A stretch of 64,000 nucleotides of DNA, taken from the NCBI GenBank assembly GCA_019637875.1, contig JAHBUW010000001.1, positions 434,001 to 498,000 of the forward strand. The letters are read 5' to 3'. Source of the DNA: Pseudobdellovibrionaceae bacterium. Its GTDB lineage: Bacteria; Bdellovibrionota; Bdellovibrionia; Bdellovibrionales; Bdellovibrionaceae. The position numbers were made by a program, and so were the translations under genes. Below, piece by piece: positions 34,344 through 43,504 of this stretch; positions within the stretch are counted from its first letter, which is position 1; each line of letters begins with the position of its first letter. The notes beneath the pieces are model-generated. The model did no database searches. It saw only the letters and a program-made list of their open reading frames with translations, and was not told the DNA's origin.

Positions 34344-35498
34344 ATGATCTTGCGGCATGAAGACAGCTATTCTACACCCATCTGGATCGGCGTCGGTCTG
34401 GTGGGGCTGTTCATCGCCGGCCTGATGGTCATCGGTCCCCGCACGCAACAAGCTCGGAAGATCATGAGCGCCGAAGACGTCAGCTACTCTTATGAAATGG
34501 CGCGCATCGAGCAAGAAGAGGGCGCTTTCGATCTTTCGGGGCGCGACGTGCATCGCCGCAAACGTGAACTGGAAGCTTACGAAGCCAAGAAGAAGGCCGC
34601 GCTGAAAGGCGTGATGGCCGGTTCGGGCGCTCATAAAGGTCCCGCGAAACCCAATGTGAAAGCGGTCGCGATCAAAGCGTCGGCCGCGGCCATGGCCGCC
34701 GCCGAAGCCGCACGTATGAAAGTCGACACCGTCGGCGAATCCGAGCGTTACAAACGGATGCGCGCGTCCGCGCAAGGGGTGGACTCCGCCGCCTATGCGA
34801 ATGCGTATCCGCAGAACTACGTTCCCCAAGCCACGACGAAAACGGCGACCACGAGCACCGAGAAAAAAGACGAAGAGCCGAAGCTTACCCCCGAGCAGTG
34901 GCGTTCCCTGCTTCAGGTCGCGCCCACCGCTTTGAACGTCAGTAAATTGATCGCCGCGCGCAACCGCGGAGACATCTCGGAGGACGTCGTCCTCGAGATC
35001 GCGAAAGATCTGCTGAAGGACAGCGGGGACGAACGTCAACAGGCGGGCCTTTCGATCGCGGATCGGATGGTTTCGGCGAAGACGTTTGAATTCATGGTGC
35101 TTGAAAAATCCGAGTTCTCGCAAGACGTGCAAACCGAGCTGCAAAAGAAGATCGAAAGCTACGGTCTGCCGGCGCGTTTGACCTATTTAGGCCCTGTGCT
35201 GGTTTCCGCGAACGAGGACAAGTCGGCCGTGCTGGTGGCGATGAATCTGATCGAAGCCTCGATCACCGAATACCGTCGCCTGCAAAGCGGACAAATCACG
35301 CAATCCGCCAATGCCCCGTCCTTGGCCCAGCTGCAAGTCTTCCTGGCGACCCTTCGCCGTGTGGGTGAAACCGGTGAAGGTTCGCTCGCGGAACAGGCGA
35401 AGTCCCTCAGCACTTCGATTGCGGAGCTGAAACCCCTCGAGCCGAAGAAGTCCGGCCTGACGGGTCGTCCCATGCAGACCGCCGGTAACGAACGCTAA
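34344..35498 (+). CDS. Membrane-anchored protein of unknown function
   Basis: I do not recognise this 384-residue protein. It has one N-terminal transmembrane helix (about residues 13-32) and then a charged, Lys/Ala-rich segment (about 40-130). A Thr/Lys linker leads to a helical domain (about 180-370, with LTPEQWRSLLQVAPTALNV and LTYLGPVLVSANEDKSAVLV). GAGGAG precedes ATG. The next gene encodes an outer-membrane barrel and follows 9 bp later, so the two may work together across the envelope. Confidence 0.6.
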   Translation: MILRHEDSYSTPIWIGVGLVGLFIAGLMVIGPRTQQARKIMSAEDVSYSYEMARIEQEEGAFDLSGRDVHRRKRELEAYEAKKKAALKGVMAGSGAHKGPAKPNVKAVAIKASAAAMAAAEAARMKVDTVGESERYKRMRASAQGVDSAAYANAYPQNYVPQATTKTATTSTEKKDEEPKLTPEQWRSLLQVAPTALNVSKLIAARNRGDISEDVVLEIAKDLLKDSGDERQQAGLSIADRMVSAKTFEFMVLEKSEFSQDVQTELQKKIESYGLPARLTYLGPVLVSANEDKSAVLVAMNLIEASITEYRRLQSGQITQSANAPSLAQLQVFLATLRRVGETGEGSLAEQAKSLSTSIAELKPLEPKKSGLTGRPMQTAGNER

Positions 35499-35507
35499 GC
35501 TAGCGGC

Positions 35508-36233
35508 GTGTTGATCCGTATTTTCCTTTTCCTTTGCCTCTTCTCGGTGAGCGCCCGCGCGGCGATTCAGATCCCGTCGCAGATGTCCTCGGCCGATCGG
35601 CAAAGCATGCTGAAAATCCTGGGCTACGGGACCAGCTTCAAAACCAGCGGCGATCCCTATCCATTGGGCGGTTACATGGGGTTCGAAGTCGGCGTCAGCT
35701 ACGAGCTGCTGTCGACCGCGCAGATCGCGAAGCTCGGCTCGGGCACGGGCGTGCAGGGAGACACTTCGATTCTGAACGTCACCCTCGGTAAGGGACTTTT
35801 CTACGACGTCGATTTTTACCTGAACTTTTCGCCCCTCGGACAAAGCGAGAAGTTCTCCAGCTTCGGCGGCGCGCTTCGTTGGGGCGTCCTCGAACTTCAA
35901 GCGATGCCCATCCACTTTTCGGTGCAGGCGGCGGCGAATTCGGCGAGTTTTCAGAACAAGGTGAACACCACGACCCAGAGTTTCGATCTGATCGGCGGCT
36001 GGAACTTCCAAGATCTGGTTTTCTATGGCGGCGTGGGGTTGATCCGCAGCTCGGGGCAGTTCATCGGCGGCGCCGGCGGCGTCAGCGACTCGAACGAAAC
36101 CGTCACCGAGGCCATCAACGAAGCCCACACCTTCGCCGGTATCAGCGTGAAGTACGGCACGTACTTCGTCGCCGCCCAGATGGACCGCGCGACGCAAGCC
36201 GCGTACGCGATCAAATTCGGCGTGAGATACTAA
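35508..36233 (+). CDS. Outer-membrane beta-barrel protein of unknown function
   Basis: A signal peptide (residues 1-19, ending SARA-AI) is followed by alternating hydrophobic strands. The first is about residues 45-70 ([13 protein letters not shown]). Further strands run through [20 protein letters not shown]. The chain ends in YAIKFGVRY with the C-terminal aromatic residue of barrels. GTG start (TTG next in frame is possible). The 241-residue length suits an 8-10 strand barrel. The end overlaps the convergent rfaE2 gene by 4 bp. No named family recognised. Confidence 0.65.
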   Translation: MLIRIFLFLCLFSVSARAAIQIPSQMSSADRQSMLKILGYGTSFKTSGDPYPLGGYMGFEVGVSYELLSTAQIAKLGSGTGVQGDTSILNVTLGKGLFYDVDFYLNFSPLGQSEKFSSFGGALRWGVLELQAMPIHFSVQAAANSASFQNKVNTTTQSFDLIGGWNFQDLVFYGGVGLIRSSGQFIGGAGGVSDSNETVTEAINEAHTFAGISVKYGTYFVAAQMDRATQAAYAIKFGVRY

Positions 36234-36697
36234 GTCCGAGCTTTCTCGATGAGTTTAGTCGTCGACTTGCCGTCGATGAATTGAAGCGAGCGGACTTCGC
36301 CGCCGTAGCTTTGCACGAAGGTACCGCCGACGATTTGCTCGATCTTCCAGTCGCCACCTTTGACGAGGACGTCGGGCTTCACGGCCTCGATGATCCGGGC
36401 GGGGGTGTCTTCCGTGAACAGCACCGAGAAGGACACGCAGCCGAGCGCGGCCATGATTTCGGCGCGGTCGTTTTCGGTTTGGATGGGACGTTCGGGTCCC
36501 TTCAGGCGTTTCACGCTGGCGTCGGAGTTGAGCGCAACGACGAGCTCATCGCCCAACTGGCGCGCGGCCTGGAGGTAGCGGACGTGACCGACGTGCAAAA
36601 GGTCGAAGCAGCCGTTCGTGAAAACGATCTTACGGCCCGCCGCTTTTTTGGCGGCGATCTGTTTCAAGAGATCGTCCTCCGAAAGGAAATGGCCCAC
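36230..36697 (-). CDS. rfaE2: D-glycero-beta-D-manno-heptose 1-phosphate adenylyltransferase
   Basis: RfaE2/HldC-type enzyme that makes ADP-heptose for the LPS core. The nucleotidyltransferase motif is [17 protein letters not shown] (HxGH). Further family parts are [18 protein letters not shown] and the [12 protein letters not shown] segment. At 155 residues it is the standalone cytidylyltransferase-type half without the RfaE1 kinase. It is in a minus-strand run with RDD, rsmE and prmA genes, 1 bp apart from the RDD gene. Its presence implies heptose-containing LPS. Confidence 0.93.
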   Translation of the reverse strand: MGHFLSEDDLLKQIAAKKAAGRKIVFTNGCFDLLHVGHVRYLQAARQLGDELVVALNSDASVKRLKGPERPIQTENDRAEIMAALGCVSFSVLFTEDTPARIIEAVKPDVLVKGGDWKIEQIVGGTFVQSYGGEVRSLQFIDGKSTTKLIEKART

Positions 36698-36698
36698 G

Positions 36699-37589
36699 TT
36701 ACTTCAGATTCTTCTGGTGGAGTTCGAGTCCCATCCAGCGTCCCAGCAGATCGCGGCGTGAGAGCAGCGACAGCACGGGCAAGACCACGATGCCGGTCGC
36801 GAGCAGGATCGTCGAACGCAGGATCGACTTCCACGCGAAGCTCGCGGTGCCTTGAGCCTCGGCCGGGCCGAGGCGCTGATCGAAAACCCATTCGCCCGGC
36901 GTCGCGCCCAAGAAGACGCGATTCACGCACAGGTAGACCCAGCAGATCGTGCCCATGAGCGCGCCCAAGGTCATCGCGAGGACTTCGGTCGAAGCCGTCG
37001 TGATCGCCGCCACGAGGTCGATTTGCGTGACCATCAACAGGACGATCAGGCAACCGAGGAAGGCCGCGACGACGAGCATGGTGTCCAGCACGAGGGCCGA
37101 CAGATCGTGACCCGAGGGACGATAGACGTATTCGGGCGGAGCCTTCAGCGCTTGGCGCGCGGCGGTCGCTTTTTCGTCTTTGAAATCCCAGTTTTGTTTT
37201 TGCAGACCCTTCAGCACTTCGTCCACTTTGGGTGTCGGTGCCGTGGGAATTTCGGTGGTCGCCGCGGGGCCGGAACGTTTCAACAAAGGCGTGCGCAGCA
37301 GCGGCTGATCCAATTTGCCGGTCTCGAGCGAGTTCAGGTCGAGCAGGTCATCCACCAGATTTTTTTCGGCGCGTGCGGACTGCTCACTTGCGGAACGACG
37401 GGCTTCGAACTTCAGATCGGGTTTCGCCGTCACCTTGGAGTCCGTTTTGGCGTCCGCTTTTTGTTCGGTTTTCGCCGCGTTTTTGGATTGGGAATGGAAA
37501 CCCAAGCCTTCCGTGATCGGCTTGAACTCGAATTCTTCGAAAGGATCGTTTTCGATAGGGCCAGCCAAAGATTCCCCCAAAAATAACAA
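36699..37589 (-). CDS. RDD-family membrane protein with long cytoplasmic N-terminus
   Basis: The first 145 residues are hydrophilic and disordered, with KxDAKTDSK-type repeats. The RDD domain follows (about 155-290): [21 protein letters not shown], two to three transmembrane helices, [17 protein letters not shown], and [16 protein letters not shown]. Function of RDD proteins is largely unknown; some act as sodium/proton antiporters. The start is ATG 37589. Position just after rsmE (4 bp) suggests co-transcription with rsmE-prmA. Confidence 0.78.
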   Translation of the reverse strand: MLFLGESLAGPIENDPFEEFEFKPITEGLGFHSQSKNAAKTEQKADAKTDSKVTAKPDLKFEARRSASEQSARAEKNLVDDLLDLNSLETGKLDQPLLRTPLLKRSGPAATTEIPTAPTPKVDEVLKGLQKQNWDFKDEKATAARQALKAPPEYVYRPSGHDLSALVLDTMLVVAAFLGCLIVLLMVTQIDLVAAITTASTEVLAMTLGALMGTICWVYLCVNRVFLGATPGEWVFDQRLGPAEAQGTASFAWKSILRSTILLATGIVVLPVLSLLSRRDLLGRWMGLELHQKNLK

Positions 37590-37593
37590 GCGG

Positions 37594-38349
37594 TTAGCGT
37601 CCGAAGTGTCCGGCCTCGTATTTTAGGACGCTGAGCAAAGTGATGCAAGCCGTTTCGACCCGGAGCACCTGCTCGCCGAGACTCGCAGCGTGAAGTCCCT
37701 GGGACTCAAAGGCTTTCGCCTCTTGGACGCTGAAACCGCCTTCGCTGCCGACGAAGCACCACCAGTTTCCGGGGGTGCCGGGATCGAAGCGGCGGACGAC
37801 CTCGCGGACTTGGCGAGGGGTCTCCCCCTCGTAAGCTAAAAGACCCTGGTCCCCGGCCGACGGGTTAAAAGTGGCCAGCATTTCGGACAGGGGGATGGGT
37901 TTGACGAGTTTCATCAGGTCGGCGCGGCCCGATTGCTGGGTCGACGACAGGATGATTTTTTGCCAACGCTCGAAGCGGTTGTCCGAGATCTTATCGAGGC
38001 CCCGGACGAAGCTGTACTCCGAGAAGAACAGGCGAATCTCGGCGACGCCGAGCTCGACCGCTTTTTCCAAGACGCTTTCGAGAACCGGAAAGCGCGGCAC
38101 CGACAGCGCCAGAATGAGGTGGGGCTTCGGCAGCGCGGGGAGCGTGCGCGTTTCGAGGCGCGTGGTTTCGGCGGAGCGTTTGCCGATCGCCGTCACCTCG
38201 ACGAGATGCGCGCGGCCTTGGCCATCGAGCAGCTCGAACTTCGAACCCACGTCCTGCCGACAAACGTCGACGACGTGATGGAAAAGGTCGCCGTCGATCG
38301 TGATCCGGTCGAAACTCGGGGGATCGACCGGCAGACGGTAACGCCTCAT
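37594..38349 (-). CDS. rsmE: 16S rRNA (uracil1498-N3)-methyltransferase
   Basis: RsmE is a SPOUT methyltransferase that makes m3U1498 in 16S rRNA. Marks are HHVVDVCRQDVGSKFELLDG in the PUA-like N-terminus, LEKAVELGVAEIRLFFSEYS, and the SPOUT knot with CFVGSEGGFSVQEAKAFE and SLGEQVLRVETACITLLS. Length (251) is normal. ATG overlaps the prmA stop by 4 bp, the usual prmA-rsmE arrangement. Confidence 0.96.
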   Translation of the reverse strand: MRRYRLPVDPPSFDRITIDGDLFHHVVDVCRQDVGSKFELLDGQGRAHLVEVTAIGKRSAETTRLETRTLPALPKPHLILALSVPRFPVLESVLEKAVELGVAEIRLFFSEYSFVRGLDKISDNRFERWQKIILSSTQQSGRADLMKLVKPIPLSEMLATFNPSAGDQGLLAYEGETPRQVREVVRRFDPGTPGNWWCFVGSEGGFSVQEAKAFESQGLHAASLGEQVLRVETACITLLSVLKYEAGHFGR

Positions 38350-39245
38350 GCCTCGGGCACCTTGCGGACCCAGTAGCCGACCCAGTCGTCGTGGTCCCAG
38401 CGCTTTTGCACCTCAACCGGAGAGACGCGGATGAAGTGCTCCAGGAAATACTCTTCGCGCTCTTTCAGGATGCCGGTCAGGAATAAATCGCCACCCGTGC
38501 GGGTCGACGCCAGCAGCTCTTTGCGCAAGTTGATCAGGACGCCGTCGATGATATTCGCGACGACCACGTCGAAGCTTTCGTGCAGCTCCTCGATTTGTTT
38601 GTCGGGAATCTCGATGGCGTCGACTTTGTTGCGGGCGACGTTTTCACGCGCCACGCGACGCGCCTCCGGGTCGATCTCGGTGCCGATGATCGGGCCGTAG
38701 CCCATCTTGCGCGCCAGGATCGCCAGCACCGCGGTGCCGGTGCCGACGTCGAGCATGGTGATCGTCTCGCCGGGAGTTTGTTTGTAGCGGCGGTGCAGGA
38801 AGCTTGACGCGATTTGGGTGGTCGCGTGGGTGCCGGTGCCGAAGGCCATGCCGGGATCGATGCGGATCGCGAACTGATCGGCGACGGGGGATTCATGCCA
38901 GCTGGGCACGATCCAGTAATCGCCGACGAGTTTGAAGGGTTCGAAACCTTTCTTCCACTCCTCGAGCCAGTCTTTGGTTTCTTCGGTGTGGAGTTCCCAC
39001 TGAATCGCGCCGTCAAGGTTCGCGAGGCCTTCGTAGTAACCGGCTTGGGGCTCGGTTTCGAAGTAGGCGTCGAACTCCATCGTCCGACCGGTCAGGATCG
39101 TGGGATCGTAAGCCAGATTCGGTTGTTTGAATTGAAGGGCTTCGGAGAGTCCCGATGCTCCGCACGCGAAACTGTGTTGCGTAACGGCCTCTTCGAGGTC
39201 GGAGGGGACTTGCTTCAGACGGACGCGCAGATAAGTGTTGGCCAT
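38346..39245 (-). CDS. prmA: Ribosomal protein L11 methyltransferase
   Basis: PrmA trimethylates ribosomal protein L11. The substrate-binding N-terminal domain precedes an SAM fold with DPGMAFGTGTHATTQIA, MLDVGTGTAVLAILARKMG, GTEIDPEARRVARENVARN and the VVANIIDGVLINLRKELL motif. Length 299 is close to the norm. It is first in a run prmA-rsmE-RDD-rfaE2, all on the minus strand. It is followed by the secreted protein gene upstream (39291-39917). Confidence 0.95.
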   Translation of the reverse strand: MANTYLRVRLKQVPSDLEEAVTQHSFACGASGLSEALQFKQPNLAYDPTILTGRTMEFDAYFETEPQAGYYEGLANLDGAIQWELHTEETKDWLEEWKKGFEPFKLVGDYWIVPSWHESPVADQFAIRIDPGMAFGTGTHATTQIASSFLHRRYKQTPGETITMLDVGTGTAVLAILARKMGYGPIIGTEIDPEARRVARENVARNKVDAIEIPDKQIEELHESFDVVVANIIDGVLINLRKELLASTRTGGDLFLTGILKEREEYFLEHFIRVSPVEVQKRWDHDDWVGYWVRKVPEA

Positions 39246-39290
39246 GCGCGCGGGAGTCTAAGGCGACCGGAAGGTCGCCGTCAATGCGGC

Positions 39291-39917
39291 TTAGAGGGCG
39301 CGGGGAGTTTCGGTTTCGGCCTTGGTGCGGCCGGCGGAGGCTTCGTTTTTAGGTGAGCCGATGATCGCTTTCATGGGCTGGACGTCGCGTGCCGGAACTG
39401 GAGCCGTCGGCGCCTGCGCCGCAGGGGCGGGAGGAGTCAGGGCCGGAGCTGTATTATTTACGGTGGAGGCGGCCGTTCCGGGTTGGGTAACCGCGGCGGA
39501 ACTGGGTTTGCGCTTGTCGACGAAGGAGCCTTTCAGGTCGAGCACGTCTCCGCTCATCACGCCGATCTGTTCGAGCATGGGCAGTTCGTCACGGGACAGA
39601 ACTTTGTATTCACGGGCGACCGCGAGGTTATCGGCGACGTAGACCACGCGGATTTGCGCGACCGGGATCGCGAGCTCACCCAGGCTTTGCGTGCCCGAAG
39701 CGTCGCGGATCGAAGTTTTGCGGATGGCCGTGACGACGAGGTTCGGCTTCAAGCCGTCCTTCGCGCCGCCGTTGATGTAGAAGTCTTTGTAGACGGGTTC
39801 ATCGTCCGCGAGCGGAATGTTCCGGCGCACATCGACGATCTTCAATTCGGCCGCGCGCAGGGAGCTTTGTCCCGCAAGCACCGCCATCATTCCCAGAATC
39901 CATCCTGCTTTTCTCAT
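39291..39917 (-). CDS. Secreted protein of unknown function
   Basis: I do not recognise this 208-residue protein. It has a signal peptide (residues 1-22, ending SLRA-AE) and a compact beta-rich domain (about 24-125, with VYKDFYINGGAKDGLKPNL and IPVAQIRVVYVADNLAVARE). The C-terminus is a Pro/Ala/Thr-rich tail (about 140-208). Periplasmic or outer-envelope location is expected. It lies between prmA and rluB with 45 bp to prmA. Confidence 0.6.
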   Translation of the reverse strand: MRKAGWILGMMAVLAGQSSLRAAELKIVDVRRNIPLADDEPVYKDFYINGGAKDGLKPNLVVTAIRKTSIRDASGTQSLGELAIPVAQIRVVYVADNLAVAREYKVLSRDELPMLEQIGVMSGDVLDLKGSFVDKRKPSSAAVTQPGTAASTVNNTAPALTPPAPAAQAPTAPVPARDVQPMKAIIGSPKNEASAGRTKAETETPRAL

Positions 39918-40031
39918 CCACGAATCCTTTCATGGGTCTCGATTTGATATCGGCCGGAACCGTTTCAAACTTGAGCACCCTGGGCTCGTGGGGAGGGAAA
40001 AGCGCGACGAAAGTATCGCCGCGCGGTCGGA

Positions 40032-41084
40032 TCAGAGGTCGTCGAAGTCGAGAGGCTTCTGTTTCGGCTGGGCTTTGGTCCCGCGCTGCGCCCGGCGCGC
40101 ATCGATCGCCGCGCGGTTTTGTTTGCGGCGACTTTGGGGGCCTTCGTCTTTGTCTTTGAGTTTCATGCCCTTGAATTTGCGTCCGGCGAGTCCCTTTTTC
40201 GGTTTCTTGGGTTCGTTCTTCTTCGCAACTTTTTTCGAACCCGCGGCGGCGACTTTCGTGCCGGGAGCCGCGTCGAGCACCGTCGCGTCCGAGGCGCCTT
40301 GCGATTTTTTGGACGAAGTTTGACGCTCTTTTTTCTCGCTTTCGGCGCCGCTCATATCGGGCAGGAAGACGAGTTCACGGGCAGAGTCCTCGAGGAAAAC
40401 CAGGCGGCCCTTTTCGATGTTGCCCAAGCGCAGACGGCCGATACCGATCCGTTGCAGCTTCATGACATCGAGACCGACTTTTTCGAACATCAAACGGATC
40501 TGACGGTTCTTTCCTTCGGTGATGACGATTTTGTACCAGGGGTATTTTTCTTTACCGCGGTCGATGCGCTCGACGAACTTCGCCGACACGCGGCCGCCGA
40601 TGATCGAAACGCCGGTGCGGAGTTTGGTCAACGCTTCGGGTTTCGCTTCGCCCTTCACTTTCACGAGGTAGGTTTTCGTGACTTCGTTTTCGGGACGCAT
40701 GACCTTCTGGGCCCAATCGCCATCGTTCGTTAGAAGCAAAAGCCCCTCCGAGTCCCAGTCCAGACGACCGACGGGGAACAGGCGCACGGGCAGATCTTCG
40801 ATGTAGGGCTTCAGCGTGGGACGACCTTCGGGGTCTTCCATCGTGGTCAGGACGCCTTTGGGTTTATGCAGGATCGCGTAGACCGGGGCCGACTTCGATT
40901 TTAGGGGTTTTCCCGAAACAAGGATCTTGTCCTTCCGGGGATCCACTTTGATTCCGAGTTCATAGACGCGCTTCCCGTTGACGGTGACGCTCCCCTCGGC
41001 GATGAGGCGGTCGGCTTCGCGGCGGGACGCAAGGCCGGCGTCGGCGAGGGCTTTGTTGAGGCGAACTCTGTTTTTCGATTCCAT
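40032..41084 (-). CDS. rluB: Pseudouridine synthase (RluB/RsuA family) with lysine-rich tail
   Basis: An S4 domain (RVRLNKALADAGLASRREAD, residues about 6-25) precedes the catalytic domain. The catalytic motif is PVGRLDWDSEGLLLLTNDGDW, and ITEGKNRQIRLMFEKVG closes the fold. RluB makes pseudouridine 2605 in 23S rRNA in E. coli. The last 100 residues are Lys/Arg-rich (KKVAKKNEPKKPKKG and RRKQNRAAIDARR) and unstructured, as in E. coli RluB's basic tail but longer. Its start is inside the end of an upstream gene (184-bp overlap). Confidence 0.9.
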   Translation of the reverse strand: MESKNRVRLNKALADAGLASRREADRLIAEGSVTVNGKRVYELGIKVDPRKDKILVSGKPLKSKSAPVYAILHKPKGVLTTMEDPEGRPTLKPYIEDLPVRLFPVGRLDWDSEGLLLLTNDGDWAQKVMRPENEVTKTYLVKVKGEAKPEALTKLRTGVSIIGGRVSAKFVERIDRGKEKYPWYKIVITEGKNRQIRLMFEKVGLDVMKLQRIGIGRLRLGNIEKGRLVFLEDSARELVFLPDMSGAESEKKERQTSSKKSQGASDATVLDAAPGTKVAAAGSKKVAKKNEPKKPKKGLAGRKFKGMKLKDKDEGPQSRRKQNRAAIDARRAQRGTKAQPKQKPLDFDDL

Positions 41085-42220
41085 GCGGGCTCCTGCTGTC
41101 GGCTCGGGAAAGCCGTTTTTACGGCATCCGACGGCGCGGGAGTCTCATCGACAAAGTCCAAGTTCGCGGGAAGTTGGCCGACCCCACGTGAGGGGGTGAA
41201 GGCCTTCGGGCGATCGGGATGGCGAAGTTGGTCGCGGGCGTTCAAATGCTCCAGGTCCCTTAGCAAGAGAGTGAGCATTTTGTCACCGGTAAACACCTCT
41301 TCGATGGCCGTCTGGGCCCGGAGGAAGTTCTCGTGCAGCAGTTGGGGCGAGACGGGCTCCCCAAGGCGCATCCAGTGCAGGATGCGCTCGAGCCCCTCGA
41401 CGAGGCTGATGTAGTAAGGATCGGTGTCCCGACGGATAAAATGCTGCTCAATGCGTTTGAGGGCGAAGAACAGGCGCGGGAACTGCTCCAGCGGTTGCCC
41501 GTGAAAGTTCTGCAGATGCTGGAAGATGTACCCGCGGGTGGTGTTCCCATGGATGCCGTAAGGACCGGCCGAGGTCCCGTCCCGGTAGAACCGGGCGACG
41601 GTGAAGGGGCTAACCTCGAATTTGTGCATGACCGTGGGGTCAAGCTCGAGTTCGGAGTTGTAAACGAGCATCAGGTCGCGGCGCAGGGGCTCCAGGTGGC
41701 CGTTGCGCACGACGAAGCGGTGATCGTACTGGCGAATGGTGAGTCGTCCGTCCGTCCCCAGGATCAGCGTCAGGAACATGCGGTCTTTCGCCTCGATCAG
41801 GCGAAATTGGGCGCCCTCGCGCTTCAAACGGAAAGTCCAATAATTCGAAAGGATCTCGAGTGCGGTTTGATTGTTTTCGATCTCGATGACCTGCTGATCC
41901 GCGGGCCAATCCAGGGCATCCAGCATGGACGCGCCTTCCGCGGCGATCAGCGAGGCGCCGCCCGTACCGAAGAAGCTTTCCAGCAGCGTCCGACCTTCAC
42001 TCGTCAAATCTTTTCTGTTCTGTTGCCAGTGGGGATAAGTGAGGGCCGAGTCAAAAAACGATTGAAGCGCGTCTGCTTCCAACTCTTCTTGCGGATCGAA
42101 CAGATATTGGAAATAATTTTTGTATGTCAGCGCCACGGGGGACAGCTGATTCTGCGGACTGCTCAGGAATTTGAGGAACTCGCCAACCGTGGCCATATCA
42201 GGACGATAAGAACGCGTCAT
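40901..42220 (-). CDS. Unknown protein overlapping rluB by 184 bp
   Basis: I do not recognise this protein. Starting at ATG 42220 (another in-frame ATG is at 42196), it runs 439 residues. The middle (about 30-330) looks globular and non-repetitive, with mixed helix and strand (IRQYDHRFVVRNGHLEP, FALKRIEQHFIRRD). The last 85 residues are Pro/Ser/Thr/Ala-rich and coincide with the coding region of rluB in another frame, so this tail may be a fortuitous extension. It is divergent from the coiled-coil gene at 42231; only 10 bp separate the two starts. Confidence 0.6.
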   Translation of the reverse strand: MTRSYRPDMATVGEFLKFLSSPQNQLSPVALTYKNYFQYLFDPQEELEADALQSFFDSALTYPHWQQNRKDLTSEGRTLLESFFGTGGASLIAAEGASMLDALDWPADQQVIEIENNQTALEILSNYWTFRLKREGAQFRLIEAKDRMFLTLILGTDGRLTIRQYDHRFVVRNGHLEPLRRDLMLVYNSELELDPTVMHKFEVSPFTVARFYRDGTSAGPYGIHGNTTRGYIFQHLQNFHGQPLEQFPRLFFALKRIEQHFIRRDTDPYYISLVEGLERILHWMRLGEPVSPQLLHENFLRAQTAIEEVFTGDKMLTLLLRDLEHLNARDQLRHPDRPKAFTPSRGVGQLPANLDFVDETPAPSDAVKTAFPSRQQEPAWNRKTEFASTKPSPTPALRPAAKPTASSPRGASPSTGSASMNSESKWIPGRTRSLFRENP

Positions 42221-42230
42221 GGAGGAGTCA

Positions 42231-42728
42231 ATGTCTAAGGAACTCGACCCGTCGCTCTTTGGTGAAGGTGCTTGGGCCGCGCCCCGCGCGGTGGAAAAGC
42301 CCAGAACCACCGGATTCGATGCCGTGGGACACGTGGAGCAGAAGGTCGCCGATTTGCGCGTCCAACTCCGTGAGATTAAGGAAGAAGTGAGCCGTTTCGG
42401 CCGTGATATGGAAGCGCTGAAGACCTCGAGCCACAACAAAATGGAAAAGCTCGCCCAGCAAGTGGCGCGTCTGGAAGGGCTTCAGGGCAAAGTTCACCAG
42501 GAAGTGACGACCCGGATTTCGCAGATGCACACGCGTTTGGCGGATCGTCAGTCCGTGGATCTGAAGGTTCAAGAGATGATGGATCGCCACCAGGCCCTCA
42601 TCCGCAGCGCCGAAATGCGCATTCAGCAAATGCAGAAGATCCTGAACGAGAAAGAAGCGATGCTCCTTTCGGCGCAGGTCTCTTTGGTCGAAGCCAAAAC
42701 CGAAATCTCGCGCCTGAAGCGGATGTAA
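42231..42728 (+). CDS. Coiled-coil protein of unknown function
   Basis: A 165-residue hydrophilic protein. After a 30-residue leader, a long heptad-rich coiled coil runs from about 33 to 162 (VADLRVQLREIKEEVSRF, HRQALIRSAEMRIQQ-type). ATG 42231 has GGAGGAG directly upstream; an ATG at 42219 lies before that site. The following gene starts 1 bp after its stop, which suggests the two products act together. Confidence 0.65.
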   Translation: MSKELDPSLFGEGAWAAPRAVEKPRTTGFDAVGHVEQKVADLRVQLREIKEEVSRFGRDMEALKTSSHNKMEKLAQQVARLEGLQGKVHQEVTTRISQMHTRLADRQSVDLKVQEMMDRHQALIRSAEMRIQQMQKILNEKEAMLLSAQVSLVEAKTEISRLKRM

Positions 42729-42729
42729 A

Positions 42730-43362
42730 ATGCAGTTTGATCTGAGCGTCGCGGCCGACGGACGGGCCTTGGTCGATTTTCCGGTCTTTGAATACTCACG
42801 TGCGGGCTTCGACAAGGTCGCGCGCGAACTGGAGTCGAAGTTGGGACTCGCGGCGCTGGCCGGGGGCGCCGCACCCGCGGTCGCCGCCGACGAATTCGCG
42901 CTTCAATACTCGGGTGGTTTTGAGTTGCGCATGGGCCGCGCTTCGTTCGCTTTGATCTGCCCGACACCGCTGCGCCAATACGAAACCGCGATTCGCCTGA
43001 AAACGGAAATGCGCTGGAAGCCGGAATGTCGCGTGTATGCATGGGCACCGGTCAGCGACGAGGTCGAAGAGCTCGTCGTGATTTTGTACCGGACGCTCGC
43101 TCTGCTTCTTCACCAATCGCCCGAATACGAAGTGGAAAATCCGGACGTGTTATCCGAATCGGTCGACCACTTGAAACAAGTGATCGCGGCGATTCGAAAC
43201 GGCGACGACTGGGCGGTCGAAGATGTGCATAACATCTACTTCAACGTCGCCGGCGCTAAACCCGACGTCGTTCCGGCCGTGTGGAACGAAAAGTTCCTGA
43301 AACTCGCTGGCGATGCGGGCCGCGCGCTGACCGCGCATAATCAAAGTCACAATATTCAATAA
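42730..43362 (+). CDS. Unknown protein paired with the coiled-coil gene
   Basis: I do not recognise this 210-residue soluble protein. It has mixed alpha/beta character with FPVFEYSRAGFDKVARELES near the N-terminus, a central AIRLKTEMRWKPECRVYAWAP segment and an acidic helical C-terminal half. There is no signal peptide or membrane helix. It starts 1 bp after the coiled-coil gene and is followed by a hairpin. Confidence 0.6.
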   Translation: MQFDLSVAADGRALVDFPVFEYSRAGFDKVARELESKLGLAALAGGAAPAVAADEFALQYSGGFELRMGRASFALICPTPLRQYETAIRLKTEMRWKPECRVYAWAPVSDEVEELVVILYRTLALLLHQSPEYEVENPDVLSESVDHLKQVIAAIRNGDDWAVEDVHNIYFNVAGAKPDVVPAVWNEKFLKLAGDAGRALTAHNQSHNIQ

Positions 43363-43369
43363 TCTGAGT

Positions 43370-43400
43370 GTCCGGGCGCCCTTCGGACGCCGGGCCGGAC
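43370..43400. other. GC-rich hairpin after the unknown gene pair
   Basis: GTCCGG (43370-43375) pairs with CCGGAC (43395-43400), with a smaller inner stem. There is no T run, so it is only a possible terminator. Confidence 0.35.
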
Positions 43401-43504
43401 CCGTGGCCGCCGAACGTGCGGTGTGGATCGGTGCGTGGTTTCGATTTTGGAGGAGGGGAGAAGGCGCGCAACTCGCGCGCTTCTTCTTCCTGAAAGGAAC
43501 TCCT

